This document shows positions 33,131-44,657 of a stretch of 64,000 nucleotides of DNA, in pieces. The stretch comes from Marasmius tenuissimus (Eukaryota > Basidiomycota > Agaricomycetes > Agaricales > Marasmiaceae): contig JAQOTA010000069.1 of assembly GCA_029532415.1 (NCBI GenBank), positions 372,001-436,000 of the forward strand. The letters are read 5' to 3'. Below the pieces are notes generated by a model that worked only from the letters and a program-made list of their open reading frames with translations, was not told where the DNA came from and searched no databases. Every line of letters starts with the position of its first letter. Within the stretch, counting starts at the first letter, position 1. A program made the translations under genes and the position numbers.

Positions 33131-35681
33131 TCATCGTCCACCTCTTGCCCTCCGCTCCTCCTCCTCACCCGCCTTACGCTCCTTCGCAATCCTCTCCAAA
33201 ACCTTTTCCACCTCCCTATTCCAATCCGTCCTCAAACACAACCACGACCCAAAGACAGAAGAATAGACCAGCGAAACAGTGAGACCGATCCAGAGACCAT
33301 GCAAGGCCAAATCATGTTTGAAGGCGAGCCAGACTCCGAAGGGGATCCCAATAACGTAGTAACCGCTGATTATAGAGTTAGTATATGTGGGAACAAAAGA
33401 AGGCTTGGAAAGCGTACCTCAAATTCAACAGCGCGCCGGTAATTTGTTTACCCCTGGCACGAAGAATACCAGCTGTAATCGCGGCGTTTCCATCGAACAC
33501 TTGGAAGAGGGCGACTAGCGGCAGGGTCGAGGAAACGTACACGGCGACCTCTACAAGAATCACGATACACACGTTTGAGTCCAACACTATTGGTAAGACA
33601 AGAGACACGCCTACCTTCGTCGTCATTGAAGATGTAGGACCACTGGTTTCGGAAGACGAAGAACATGAGACTGATTAATGTTTCGAACAAGTCGTCAGTG
33701 TCGTATCTCAGCAATGGCGTCGGTGCTTACCTCCAGACGAGTGCGACAAGGAAAGCAATGAAGATTGCTGCCTTGGCTGCGATATCCGCCCGTCTGGCTC
33801 GTTGCTCTCCCAGAAGGTTTCCGATACTATTTACAGAGTAAAAATTCCGATCGAGTGGCCTTCATTTAAAAAGAAGTCTCACCGAACAGAGGTCGCCACC
33901 GCAAGCGCGTAAGGAGCTTGGAACGTCGTCGACGCGGAAACGAGAAGCACCGATTGACTAGCCAGCGCGACCGGCGAGATCCTAGGTTTCGGAGATTTAG
34001 CAAATATCCACGGTATACCGAGGACGCGAAAGATAGACTCACATCGAAGCTGCCAAACCTACCAACTCCCAGGCCCACCATTCAGAGGCAGTTTGTCCTA
34101 ACCAAGTTCCGTTACTTAGCTTCACTCGAGTCAAAAGCGTTTACAGAGACAAAGACTTACCGACACCGCCGAGGCCGAGATTGACGAGTGTGGCCAAGCT
34201 TGTGAAGCTCCGTTTGGAGATGGGATACCATGCAGTCTTTGGCACGAAAAACACACCATATATCAACGACATGAGTGCGATTAGATTGAATGAGATGGCA
34301 GAGGCGATGGGCGCGCCAATGAAACCGAGTCGGATAGGTTCAGGTCCCCAGACTGTCAAATGGCCACAAAAGGCGTCAGAAACGTCAGAAGCGGTCCAAG
34401 CTAGGAACCCCACCTAGAACATAGTTCAGAACCGCGTTGATAGGGGCGACTATGAAGATGATCCGGGTGGGCACGGCAAAAAGGCCTAAGATGGTGTCAT
34501 CCTGTCAGTTCGGAGTTTGTGTATCGGCTAACGCAGAAGGTTTGACCTTGTGACTGGAAATATCGTCTATGGAGCATTCGTGAGATTTGAGTGCGAGTTC
34601 AGATGAGGATGCGAACTCACCGACTGATCACGTTGAATCCATAAGCTAGCGGATGAGGTTATTCGTAACTCGGCCACTAACGAGGGCAATCCAAGGCGTA
34701 CCAGGTAGTCCCAAAGACATCCACTTCAGATACAATCCAGCCAAGTGAGCGACTTCAGGGTCTTGCTTCAAAGCGAGTAGTATCGGCTCGGCATTAAACC
34801 AGATCGAGAGCATAGGCTGTCATTCAAGCAGGGTGAGAAAATATGTACATCTCATTTGACATGAGACCTACAATGAGAACGATAGCAATAACGACACCTA
34901 ATGCAACCGGGAGAAGTCAGTGGGAGTAAGGTGAGAAAGATGGGCGCGTCAAACTCACCCATTCTCTGCGCCCAGAGACCAACGAGATGCGGTTGGGTTG
35001 ATGTCCATGCAGACGGTAAAACAGTGTCCAGAGCGCTGGTGAAGCCCTGAATGATACTGAGCCCAGTCACATTAGCGGTCATAGAACCGAGGGTAATCGC
35101 AGCCAATGCTTTTGTAGATAAGTGTCCAATTGTGAGAACAGAAGCGATGACAAGGGTAAATTCGAGAAGATGTGTCCTGAATAGAATTGAATGATCCAAT
35201 GAAATGTTAGATACCGGGGCACAAGACCACAAATAATGAGCGATAAGGCGCACCCAAAAACCGGGAGTGAATATTTTGTCAAGATCCGTATCTCGTCGCG
35301 GAACATTTGGCTGGTACTTTCAGGTGATGCGAGGTCATTCCGCTCCACATCTTCTACAATGCGGGGAGGATTGAGCAGCGGCGTGTTCTCGTTCGGGTCC
35401 GCGCGGGGAGCCATGACTCGCTCGATGATAGGTTCATGTGCAGAGCCCATGGTAACTTTGGAAGGCCGTCGACGGGGAGGTGCGCTGTAACGTCGTGGAC
35501 TTGTAGCCCGTGGAACGTTCAAAGTGCTGTTTTCATCGTCGAACTCGTCGTCGCTTGATCCATCATAGTCTTCTTGAGTGCTCTGTCCTGAAGGATCGTT
35601 TCGTGCAGCGTATCGCGACAACAGAGCGTAGTCCGACGGAAGAGAAGCAGGACCTTGATAATGAGAAGCAATTGAGGCCAT
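33131..35681 (-). CDS. MATE family transporter (yeast Erc1-like)
   Basis: A multidrug and toxin extrusion antiporter that moves cationic or small organic solutes against H+ or Na+, probably at the vacuole or plasma membrane. The N-terminal 140 residues are a disordered Ser/Pro/Arg-rich tail typical of fungal members (ENTPLLNPPRI). Transmembrane blocks follow: LTKYSLPVFGCALSLI, VLTIGHLSTKALAAITLGSM, ALDTVLPSAWTSTQPHLVGL, YFQSQGLFAVPTRI, NAVLNYVL and RLGFIGAPIASAIS. After them come WWAWELVGLAAS, ALASQSVLLVS, GNLLGEQRARRADIAAK, FQVFDGNAAITAGILRARGK and YYVIGIPFGVWLAF. The protein ends in a charged coiled tail (EEEERRARGGR). About a dozen short introns keep frame throughout and I saw no breaks. 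The neighbouring MFS gene downstream makes this a two-transporter stretch. Confidence 0.87.
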
Positions 35682-36177
35682 TTTAGTTGGACTTTTGCAA
35701 TAAAGAACCGAAGGCTCGAAAACCAGTCAAGGGTCGAGCTTAACAATGAGAGGATGATGACGGTTCGAGTCAAGGAAAAACGGTAACGGTTCGAACGGAG
35801 TTGGACAAATTCTAGGTAATCCCATTTGGATCAATTTCTTAAGGTCCGGCCACCTCGTTCTCGCTGATCGCCGGGTGCTTTCCTAAATAGGAGCCTGGGT
35901 TTCTTTATCTATATGTCGAGGCCCGAGCGCAATCTCCGGCCTCGCTCGTCCGACATTCCTCGCTTGGACCTCTCCGCTTGCGATCCTGTCCCTCCGCAAG
36001 GCTATTAGCTCCGAGCTGAGTAAAAATTCAATGAAGAAATCGAATGTCTTTCATTCCAGAAGCCAATACGTTATACAAGCACACCATACCTTTCCAGTCT
36101 TTTCTACATCTGAGCAGCTGTTTGCTGTCCCGATATGAGATGCCAATTACCATCGACCGTACCCAACACGTTCAACC
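35682..36177. other. Intergenic between MATE promoter and the helical-bundle cluster
   Basis: About 0.5 kb. No gene seen. The right half is the likely 3' untranslated region of the next gene. Confidence 0.45.
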
Positions 36178-37821
36178 TCAATACGGATGCCACGAGCCAG
36201 GAGGCGGCGGCGATCTCCACCCATAAGGCTGTGGATGTGGAGAAGGAAAGGGGTGAGGGTAAGCACCGGTCGAATGATGATGATGATGATGGGCATTAGA
36301 CTCATACGTAGGATTCGGGGCACCCCAGCTCGAGTTTGCGTTGTAGTACGCATTCCCATTGTTTGAATTCGTGTTGTAGTACACATTCCCGCTGTTAGAA
36401 ACGTGATGCGTAGCAGGACTGGTATACGAGTTATTTTGGTTACCAACAACGCTATTCATGGTGATGTTGCCGCCAATGCTAACCCCCGAGCTCCCTTGGA
36501 GGATGCTCATGGAACTGGGAGACGAATTCTGGGAACGAGGGGGTGATTGGGGCTGGAGGAACGGATTGGGAGCAGGTGTTGGGGCGGAGTGGGGCATTGA
36601 GGAAGGTGTTGGTGAGGGAGATTGGGAAACGGGTGGTGTCCCTCTGGACCGGAAGGGATTGAAAGGGTTGGAACTGGTTCTAGAGATCGGAGGAGAACCG
36701 GAGGAGGCCGCGGTATCCTTTGCGTCGGAGAAGGGAGAAGACCTGCCGGTTGCAGAGCTCGGATCACGGCCTCCGTCAAACAAACTCGCAGCTGGGGAGT
36801 GCGACTGGGGATTGGAACTCTCCGTTCGACCTGAAGATGAAGGGGGCCGTGAACCTGGAGTACTCACAGTCGTTGGTTTATCACCGTGATTGGGAACGAA
36901 CCCACGAGGGGGTGTATGGCTTTGAGGGATACCATGCGCTTCTGATCCTGTGAACGTGATCTGGGGTGCCGGCTCTACAACATCATGGAAGCTGTCCGAT
37001 TCTGAAGCCGTCAAGACTTCGCGTTCCGTTCTCCTCGCAGAAATGAGTGTATCCAGTTTGTTCTCAACCCGGTCGAGAGCCTTGAGGTGAGAGATATTGC
37101 ATTCCGTCTGCAAACGTATCGAAACCGAATAGTGAGCCGGCGTACTACCACATAGTCGATCAACCCATACCTGGAACCGGTCTACTGCAGCGTTCAGCTT
37201 CTCGCGCCATTGCTGCACAAGTCCAAGGTCCTTTCTCGATGTCCAAAAACGTTGGGGTGCAGATAACTTCTCCTTTTTCTTTATCTCATCTTTGATCTCC
37301 TCCAAAATCCTAGTAGGCAAACAGCAGTTAGAACTTCTACCGAGCAGAGATTGAATGTTTTGCGCACCCGTTGAAGGCTTCGGCATGGGCATTCAGCTGT
37401 GAAATGGTAGCGGCCGAGTTCGTCTGATTTCGTGACTCCGAGTCTGTTGCTACCTTGCATCCCTTCATAATGACCTCGGTCATCTTTATCGCCTCGTCTG
37501 CAAGACGTCCGAATGCTTTCTTGTTCTCTTTGGTATCCTAACAGCGAGTTGTTTCCAATCAGCCCATGACCTGCATGTCCAAAGCAATCCACAACCCACA
37601 TCAACAGCCCGCAAAAGCTCAGCCAAAGTCAGGCATACCGATCCCAGCCCAGGAACAGGTACTGTCTTTTGGACGGCGACCAGAGTCGCGATGGTCGCTT
37701 CGGTAGCGTTCCCCGGCCATTCAGCCCATTCTTTGACTCGAGAAGCGAAAGACCTGAGTGTCCCGCCGACCGATGGGACTGCCGAGTCCGAACTGGATGG
37801 TGTCGAGGATGTATCCCCCAT
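36178..37821 (-). CDS. Four-helix-bundle (MLKL N-terminal-like) protein with Asn-rich and Pro/His/Tyr tail
   Basis: Paralogue 1 of 4. The N-terminal helical domain starts after a short Ser-rich leader. It reads ATIATLVAVQKTVPVPGLGS, LTLAELLRAVD, ENKKAFGRLADEAIKMTEVI, ISQLNAHAEAFN, ILEEIKDEIKKKEKL, QQWREKLNAAVDRFQ and TECNISHLKALDRVENKLDT. The order of amphipathic helices, with LNAAVDRFQ near the end of the bundle, is the layout seen in MLKL-N-terminal/HeLo-like domains at the N-termini of many basidiomycete kinases and NLRs. This is a pattern-level assignment. The second half is disordered, Ser/Pro-rich. It then carries an Asn-rich motif (ITMNSVVGNQNNSYTS), a YYNTNSNNGNAYYNANSS block, six His in a row and a Pro/Tyr end (YGWRSPPPPGSWHPY). 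Four or five short introns. Function unknown. Confidence 0.68.
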
Positions 37822-38738
37822 TGTGAAGAACGATCAAAAAGTTGACAGTGGGAAAGAGTGTAGCCATGTAGGCTGACGCCTGGCCCTACTGAGGTGCGAA
37901 AGTTGAACCGAGGATGTCGGCGTCATGAAAACTTCGAGCGGAGACGGTGATTAGCCCCGGTACTAAGATTGTCCCTGATGTATCATGTATGATACCTGGG
38001 GCCTAGCTCGCAGGAGAGCTTTCCTCATTTGCGTGCCAAGAATGTCAAATTCCAGAGTCCTTCTGTCGAGACGGTTGGTCTGGCCTCACCACGCTGCATT
38101 CGCTCCTTTGCAGCTGGGGTCAGAAGACGAAAGGGACCAGCCCGGTGAGTAATGCTTCAGGTCACTAGAAGACTTTGCTGACTTCATCTTCTACGTAGAG
38201 TCTTCCAATGAACCCACGACTCGACAGATACTGGACAAAAACTCATCGACTGAATCGGTGAGCTGTCTTGAATGAGATATAGGTAGTCTTTGAATCGTGG
38301 AGGGACGAGCCCGTCTCCTTCCCACCTGCCGTTTGAAGACTTCGCCGCCAGCCAATCACAGCACCCCCCCGGAGGCTGAAACACACCCAACTCTTCGTAT
38401 AGCCGTCGCATGAAGAGTTGTTTAGGGCTCGGGTCGTGCTGTGCCAATCGGCCGTCGGAGAAGTTTTTCGAGGGTGGCAGGTGAGAACTTGGAGCCTGAG
38501 AACGAGTGATATCTGCAGAGTTGCGAAAAGGCCCCGTATTGTAAGTCACCCGTTGAATTGCCAAGAATAGTCGAGTTCTGAACCTTTTCGAACGTTAGTT
38601 TCTCATTTATTCCAGATCACAGTGAGTTATACAAGGTTATCATACTTCTCCAATATTTCCTAGATTCGGAAGTTCGTTTGTTGTCCGGAAAGGCAAAACA
38701 TGCATGACCTTCCCGCGAACCCACGGGCATATTCGACT
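37822..38738. other. Intergenic with one unplaced minus-strand reading frame
   Basis: An open frame at 38184-38564 (minus, about 125 residues, with LFMRRLYEELGVFQPPGGC and SVESWVHWKTLRR) is protein-like in places but has no ATG at its start and no family match. It may be an exon of an unrecognised gene or a relic. Nothing else seen. Confidence 0.35.
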
Positions 38739-40193
38739 TTAATACGCATAACGCGAACCGGGAGGTGGCGGTGAGCCCCACCCATAATGATGTGGGGGTG
38801 GGGGCGGAGGAGAAAAGTGATGGGGATAAGCACCCGTCGAAAAGTTATGGACATTAGGCCCATACGCATGCATAGGAGCGCTGTTGTATGTGTTGTGTTG
38901 GTGACCGGAAACGGTATTCGTGGTGCTTCCTGCACCCATGGTGACTGTACTATTATTGAACATGCTCACGGAAGCAGGAGACGAGGCCTGGGAAGGAGAG
39001 GGTGACTGGGGTTGGAATGGAAGATTGACAGGGGGTGTCGGGTCGGAGCGTCCGGGCGTCGAGGACGGTGCTGATGAGCGAGATCGGGAAATGACTGTCT
39101 CCCCTCCTGACCGTAGATGATTGGAAGACGTGGCTTCTCTCGAGATTGGGGGCCGGGAGTCTGGAGCGCTCGCAGTCGTAGATCCATTACCACGATCGGG
39201 ACCGGTCTCACGAGGGGGGGGATGTCGTTGAAGGACATCACCCGAGTGCGATTCTGGGGCCACAATCTGAGGCGCTGAGTCTACAGCATTATGAAGCGGT
39301 GTATGGCTTCGATGGGCATGCCACGAGTCTGATTCTGGGAGCACAATCTGAGGCGCCGGCTCTACAGCATCACGGGGGCTGTCCGATCCTGGAGGATTGG
39401 GAGTCGAGGCGAGTCTGCGATCCATTCTCGACAGCACGGGCATGAGTCGTGTTTCGATGAAAGACTCAAACCGACCGGAAGCCTTGAGGACAGAGATATG
39501 ACATTCTGTCTGTAGATGTATTGAAAAAGAGGGAAGTGAGCAGGCCTGCTACCATCCAGACAGTCGGACAGCCCATACCTGAAATTGCCCCATTGCGAAA
39601 TTCAGTTTCTCGCGGTAATTCTTCACAAGGCTGGGATCCGTTCTGGAGGCAAAGAAACGCTTGTATGCAGGAAGTTCAGTCCTCTGCTTTGCGGTATCAC
39701 GAATTTCTTTTAGGATTCTAGACAGGAGATGAGAAAATCCGCCAAATGCGAATTCGACGAGTTGCGTACTTGGTCAGGGCTTCAGCATGGATATTGAGCT
39801 GCTCGATGGAGGCGGGCGGATTCCTTTGTTCCATGACATCCTCGCATCCCCGATAGATCGCGTCGATCAAAGATAATGCGTCCTTTGCAAGGTCTTCGAA
39901 TGCTTTCTTGTTCTCTTTGCATCCTGATTCGATAAAGTTCAGTGCCAATCGGCCAAGCTCATGATTTGCGAGCACAAAGAAAGTAATCAACAACTCACGT
40001 CGATAGCCCTCAATAGCTCAGCCAGAGTTATACATGCCATTCCCAATCCAGGGACGTGAGGTACTGTCTTTTGCACTGCAATCAAGGCCGCAATGGTTGC
40101 TTCGTTAGCGTTCCGCGCCCAGGAGAACTTTGTTTTGGCAGGAGCAGGGGAAGTTCCGGATGTCCCCTGTTCTGGTGGTGTGGCGAAAGGCAT
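38739..40193 (-). CDS. Four-helix-bundle protein with Asn/His-rich and Pro/Tyr tail, paralogue 2
   Basis: Paralogue 2 of 4, same strand and same architecture as the gene at 36178-37821. Bundle elements: ATIAALIAVQKTVPHVPGLG, LAELLRAID, ENKKAFEDLAKDALSLIDAI, IEQLNIHAEALTK, ILKEIRDTAKQRTEL, YREKLNFAMGQFQ and TECHISVLKASGRFESFIET. The middle is disordered and holds two or three near-identical units (EPAPQIVLPESDSWHAHRSH and DSAPQIVAPESHSGDVLQRH). The tail repeats the paralogue pattern: STVTMGAGSTTNTVSGHQHN, then HNFSTGAYPHHFSPPPPPP and a YGWGSPPPPGSRYAY end. The start ATG at 40193 is in frame with the bundle. It probably arose by tandem duplication with paralogue 1. Confidence 0.68.
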
Positions 40194-41728
40194 CGTGAAT
40201 AATGGCCAAGGAGGTAGATCTGAGTAGTGGGGATGAGAGGGCTGACTCAAGAGGTGGCCGATGATAAATTTATCATTTGTGTCGCATTAAGAATGAAAAT
40301 TGAAGCTGTGCACACTGCAAAGGCCCCACTGTGCCAACAGGCTTTAGAGGGACACAGAGCGGTGATTATCAGAAGGACAGACTCACAGGCCTTGGGATGT
40401 TTCGCGAACTTGCAAATTGAGATGCTAACTCACGCTGCCTGTTCATTATGTACTTGAGTAATGAGTCACTGTGAGTGGAATGTATCCCAGGCGCGCCGCG
40501 CGAGTAAGGTGATTTTAGACTCCGCAAACTCCGAATTGCGATGGCCCGTTGCCGCTCTGTCGGGTCATCATGTGCCGATCCTCTCGGCTTCAATTTGAGC
40601 GCCCCGCCCAAGGGTTGCTTTTCCTGTAATATGATATTTCACATGAGGCCCGACATATACGTACTCTCCAATGTCCATCAGTCTCCATCTCGCCCTCGTG
40701 CCAGGTATTCTTCCTCCCTCGTACACTGACAGTGATATTGAAGACATGAATTCCAGAACATCCCCGATCGTGTGACTGTCGCAGGGCCGTAGAATTTTTA
40801 TCATTGGTAGGAAGTTTGAGGGTAAGTAAGCTCAATACCACAGGCTCCTTTTGACAATGAGGAGTCTGATCTCCACGATGTATTCGCGCTCCAACCTAAT
40901 CGAACGATAATTAGTGGCGAGTGATGCGAGGGATCATTAATAGACTTTTCTAGCTTCGATCCGACGTGACGTCCTCCGGTGAACCTACGACACGATGATA
41001 CCTACGTGCAAATTCATCAATCAAATCGAAGGGTTGCCTTGAACACTTTGTCAAATGTAAGCGGAACACCAAGGCTACATATATGTACAAAGAAGTAGAA
41101 GGGTACCAGTAGCGGATCGCAAGGACAAGAGCCTCCTGAACGACACTGGTGAAGGAATAACTAGCCAGACATCTGTGAGCAATCTTGACGCTCCACCGAG
41201 GCTCATTCACTCGTCCTGTGAATGACTGAAAAACCTACACTCGCGAAATCTTGGAAGCGAATCGCGGAGGAGGTGACATCGAAGGACGAGTGCGTTGGAG
41301 TTGTATTGGAGCATGGTGAAAGGACCTCAAGACCCTCATGCCCTACGTACGTCCCTTGTTGTACCATATTTTTTATAGATCTGGACCTTTTCGACGTCTG
41401 TGTGATTGGTTTTCCCTCATTACCAATGTGTTCGTCCAAGTTGACAACTCATTCCGATGGAGGGTCGAGAAAGACGCACCTTCTCGTATCAGGATATTAT
41501 ACATTATAGCCCGCAGGCATCTTCATCTTATTCAACAGTCTTCCTCGTTTATTCCTGCCAGGTGTATCTTATCAAACACATTCAACCTACCCGGGTGAGT
41601 AGTAGTAAGTATCTGCCTGACCATCACGCTCCCCAAAGTTGTACTCAGAGATTCGTTATATGGACTACCTTGACCATTGACCCAGATCCTTAATCAATGA
41701 ATATCTGATATCAAAGCGAAGATCGAAG
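40194..41728. other. Intergenic, no convincing gene
   Basis: About 1.5 kb. Several frames of 60-90 residues overlap on both strands (for example 40369-40611 minus, rich in Arg/Ser) but show no family match or clear splice structure. Could contain relics. Confidence 0.4.
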
Positions 41729-42753
41729 TTAATCCGTATATATGTCGATGTCATAATCATGGTCAAGTCGAGGTCCCCATTCGGGATCCTCGCGCAGGCA
41801 TACGTTCATGTCATACCAATGTTTTGACTGATCAATGAACGCGGTCCACACCTGAACAAAGTCGTTGAGCTCCGCGAACTCCGCCAGTTCAAACCTCTCG
41901 TTCCGATCCACATTACGCCAGTCGATGAAAACGATCCTATCGTATCGCCCGTCATACAACATGTTTGTATTCCAAACGTCGCAATGTAAGACCCCAAGGT
42001 AATGGGCTCTTTCTATTGCGAGGAAAGCCTTTTGGAACTGGAAAAGCGAGCTGGTCAATGCCTATGATCCAAGTGTCGGGTAGGATACGTACTAGTAATC
42101 TATAGTAGGCTTGTGGATTGTTGGAATATTGAGAGGTCCCGTCTTTTATGTGACGTTTGAGGGTCACAAAAGACATTGGAATAAACTCCATGATTATCAG
42201 GTGCGCGGTCTCTCCCCACGGCATTCTTACCTGTATTTGTGAGGATTGGATTAGAGAAACTTGAAAGGGCGCTAACCTCGTGTTCCCCATAACAATAAGG
42301 TATTTCTTGACCTTGTAATGCGCGCAGTTCCTGGTATGCCAGCGAGTGGCCCTTCACGATTTCCTCGCAGGACCAGTATTAGCGCTGAGCTGCCGTATCC
42401 AGGTCGGGAATTTCGAGTTGAGAGGGGATGACGAATTTGAACGCGAGAGTGTATACGATTGCCGTATTTTGCGGACGGGCTCGCCAGACCTGAGACGTAT
42501 AGCCGGGACCGTATTGAAGTGCAGATTCCAAGACCCAAGCAGTCTCCTCGAGAACCTGCTGAGGTGGCAGCTCTCGACGTGGGTGGTCAGGGTCATTATC
42601 TGGTAATTCTGGAGCAGCAAGTTTGACTGTGAAGGTGGTATAGCCCGGAAGAAGGGGACTTTCGATAGCCAGCTCACGCTGCAGTCGCATATGAGAGGCA
42701 TATCTCTTGACATCGCTTCGTGTGCAAGGATCGAATGGCAGAACATAGCCCAT
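41729..42753 (-). CDS. Small protein-kinase-like protein (HCD catalytic loop)
   Basis: About 270 residues after splicing. The N-terminal third has no recognised domain (MGYVLPFDPCTRSD...). Kinase-like elements: YQELRALQGQEIPYCYG (alpha-C and beta-4 region), HLIIMEFIPMSFVTLKRHI (hinge), FLAIERAHYLGVLHCDVWNT (catalytic loop, HCD plus Asn) and RIVFIDWRNVD, where Asp takes the position of DFG. That lobe arrangement matches the small fungal kinase-like/phosphotransferase group, in which DFG is often replaced. An intron removing the in-frame TAA near 42385 is needed; it has a good branch site (GCTAAT) and an acceptor GCGAG. The Gly-rich loop and beta-3 Lys are not obvious, so activity is uncertain. 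It is divergently arranged with the gene at 42968. Confidence 0.65.
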
Positions 42754-42790
42754 TACTGAGTTTGTGGCGGGAGACAAGGTAGGTTACAAA

Positions 42791-42840
42791 CTCCGACTCC
42801 GACTCCGACTCCGACTCCGATTTCTCTCACGGGAGTCGGA
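42791..42840 (+). repeat. CTCCGA hexanucleotide repeat with adjoining stem-loop, in the shared promoter
   Basis: Five perfect CTCCGA copies fill 42791-42820. The last TCCGACTCC (42810-42818) can pair perfectly with GGAGTCGGA (42832-42840) across a 13-base loop. The element sits in the 214 bp between the two divergent start codons, nearer the kinase-like gene. Confidence 0.8.
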
Positions 42841-42967
42841 AGGTTCCGATCGACCGATCCGGCACCCATCGAGCTTCAACTTGCCCGTCTCACCCATAAC
42901 AGTACAACAATCGTTCTCCCTCCCTTCCCTCCTCACCATCGATCCATCATACAGCAAAATAAACGTC

Positions 42968-44657
42968 ATGTCTATTTACCATATACCCGTTCGTCGGAAC
43001 CTTGCTGAACAACTTTCTTCGCTGGTGGTTCCAACTTGGCCGTGGGTAAGCTTTAAGTTCACCTTCAACGTTTCACTTTCTGGACTTCACGACATGCTCT
43101 GCATTCTCATCTGACCTCCAGGCATCATCAACTGTACCGAGTTCTCGAAAAGACGATTCAGTGAGTCCTCATTCTCTGTCGTCCTTGCACTCCGCTAATC
43201 AGACTGTCGTTTGCATCAGGCCGGCAATATCACTGAACCATCGGTAGGCCATCCAAGTACTCCAGCTCCTGCCTATCTAATCCGGTACTCGAGGTTTCAA
43301 AGATAAAGGAGGATATACGATTTCATCATCACAAAAGTGCAGGCGAGGGTATATACAAGAGTGGATACATCTCGCCAGTGTGGTCGGTCTGGGAGAGCAT
43401 TCCATTCACAAGTCTAACATGGTCGACGTCCAACTCGCATACCCTCCTCACATATGGAGAATCTCTGGAAGTCCTTGGGAAGGGGCTGTACTCGCTCGAG
43501 ATGCTTGTGAAAGTACGGGAGAGCGAGCTCGGTACCCTGCTGAAACGTGTGCGTCCACTGTCTCACTTCGCCGTACCCTTCAGGAATTCTGAATGTTCTT
43601 ATTGGGCTTTAGGCACGCCTCTTCTCTGTGTTTGTCTTCTCATCTACTATCTTATCGCTCCGATGGCTGGAACAGCGTAGCAACACCTTCTTGTCACCGG
43701 CTGCGCGCATCGAGACTCTCTGGTTCACAAGCGCCTGCATAACATCCGTCGTCGCCGTGCTGGCCTCCCGAGTCAATGCCAACAAATATACTCGGGCAAC
43801 CTTCAATATACTCAAATCAGACGAGGCGGCTCTCATGGATCTAAGGCCCCGGAATCGGAGACTCAAGAAGCTCAATTTCCTGTCGATCCCATTCAGACTC
43901 TCCGTGCTCTTATTTGTCGTGGGACTCTTGGATTTATGTTGGATATATGTCTTGGCTTTGTCCCCAATTGTGGCGGGGGTCGTTGGTATCGCCGTGGCGT
44001 GGAACTTGTGGGCAACCTTTGCCTCTCCCCTCGATGGACATATGAGTCCTGAGCTTGGAGTCTATCGACATCAACCGAGGCCCACTGTTGTCGACGAAGT
44101 CTGCGCTATCTCATTCAAAACCCAGTCGGCTTTGAGACCGGGGCTGGGGCCAAGATATGCTCCGCAGGGAATGACGATTGATATGCTGATTGCTCTTCGG
44201 AAGAGTGTGTCTGTTCCTGGGTTGGAGGGTGTAACGTCAACATTAGCTGACCTCTTACAGGCTGTGATTGTGAGTCATTCTCTCTTCCGAGTTGCTTGAA
44301 CATTGAGCTAATCAATCTCGTAGGGAAACAAACGGAATAGGAAATCGTTCGGACCTTTAGCACAGGAAGCGTTTGCATTGTCCTACGTCTTGATACGGAT
44401 GTGCTGGGAAGAGCTCAATAGCCCACTGTATACTCCTTCGAGTGCATCGGAACTGGAAAGCTATATCAGGGCCTTTACAAAGTGCGTAAAAACCTCTTGA
44501 TGTCTCGGTTTCGGTGAATTTCTTACCTTCCGACTTGTGTAGGACCCTAGAAGAGATCGCTGACATTATAAAGCAGAGGAAGACACTTTTCATGATCCAA
44601 CGTCTTGGGGCCTGGAGGAGAGACCCCAAACTCGCAAAGGAATACCACGGAAGTTGA
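42968..44657 (+). CDS. Four-TM protein fused to a C-terminal four-helix bundle (MLKL N-terminal-like), paralogue 3
   Basis: Paralogue 3 of 4, with a different N-terminus. The first exons (42968 onward, phase-0 introns) give a short leader, MSIYHIPVRRNLAEQL, then a soluble helical part (SKIKEDIRFHHHKSAGEGIY, LLTYGESLEVLGKGLYSLEM). Four predicted membrane helices follow: FSVFVFSSTILSL; LWFTSACITSVVAVLAS; FRLSVLLFVVGLLDLCWIYV; and ALSPIVAGVVGIAVAWNLWA. A YRHQPRP linker leads to the bundle: MTIDMLIALRKSVSVPGLEG, LADLLQAVI, RKSFGPLAQEAFALSYVLIR, LESYIRAFTK and LEEIADIIKQRKT. The frame stops at 44655-44657, just before the expected KLNAAINRLQ, because one base appears missing relative to the paralogue at 45488. 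The out-of-frame remainder runs to 44831 (RHCFEAEARFRKRFDAMF). Either the protein lacks its last helix or the gene is newly broken. Confidence 0.66.

Noticed and set aside
36720..36953. Plus-strand gene opposite the bundle paralogue
   Set aside because: Its composition mirrors the Pro/Ser-rich antisense coding sequence and has no splice logic; it is a shadow frame.
42791..42820. CRISPR-like array
   Set aside because: Six-base units without spacers are an ordinary microsatellite.
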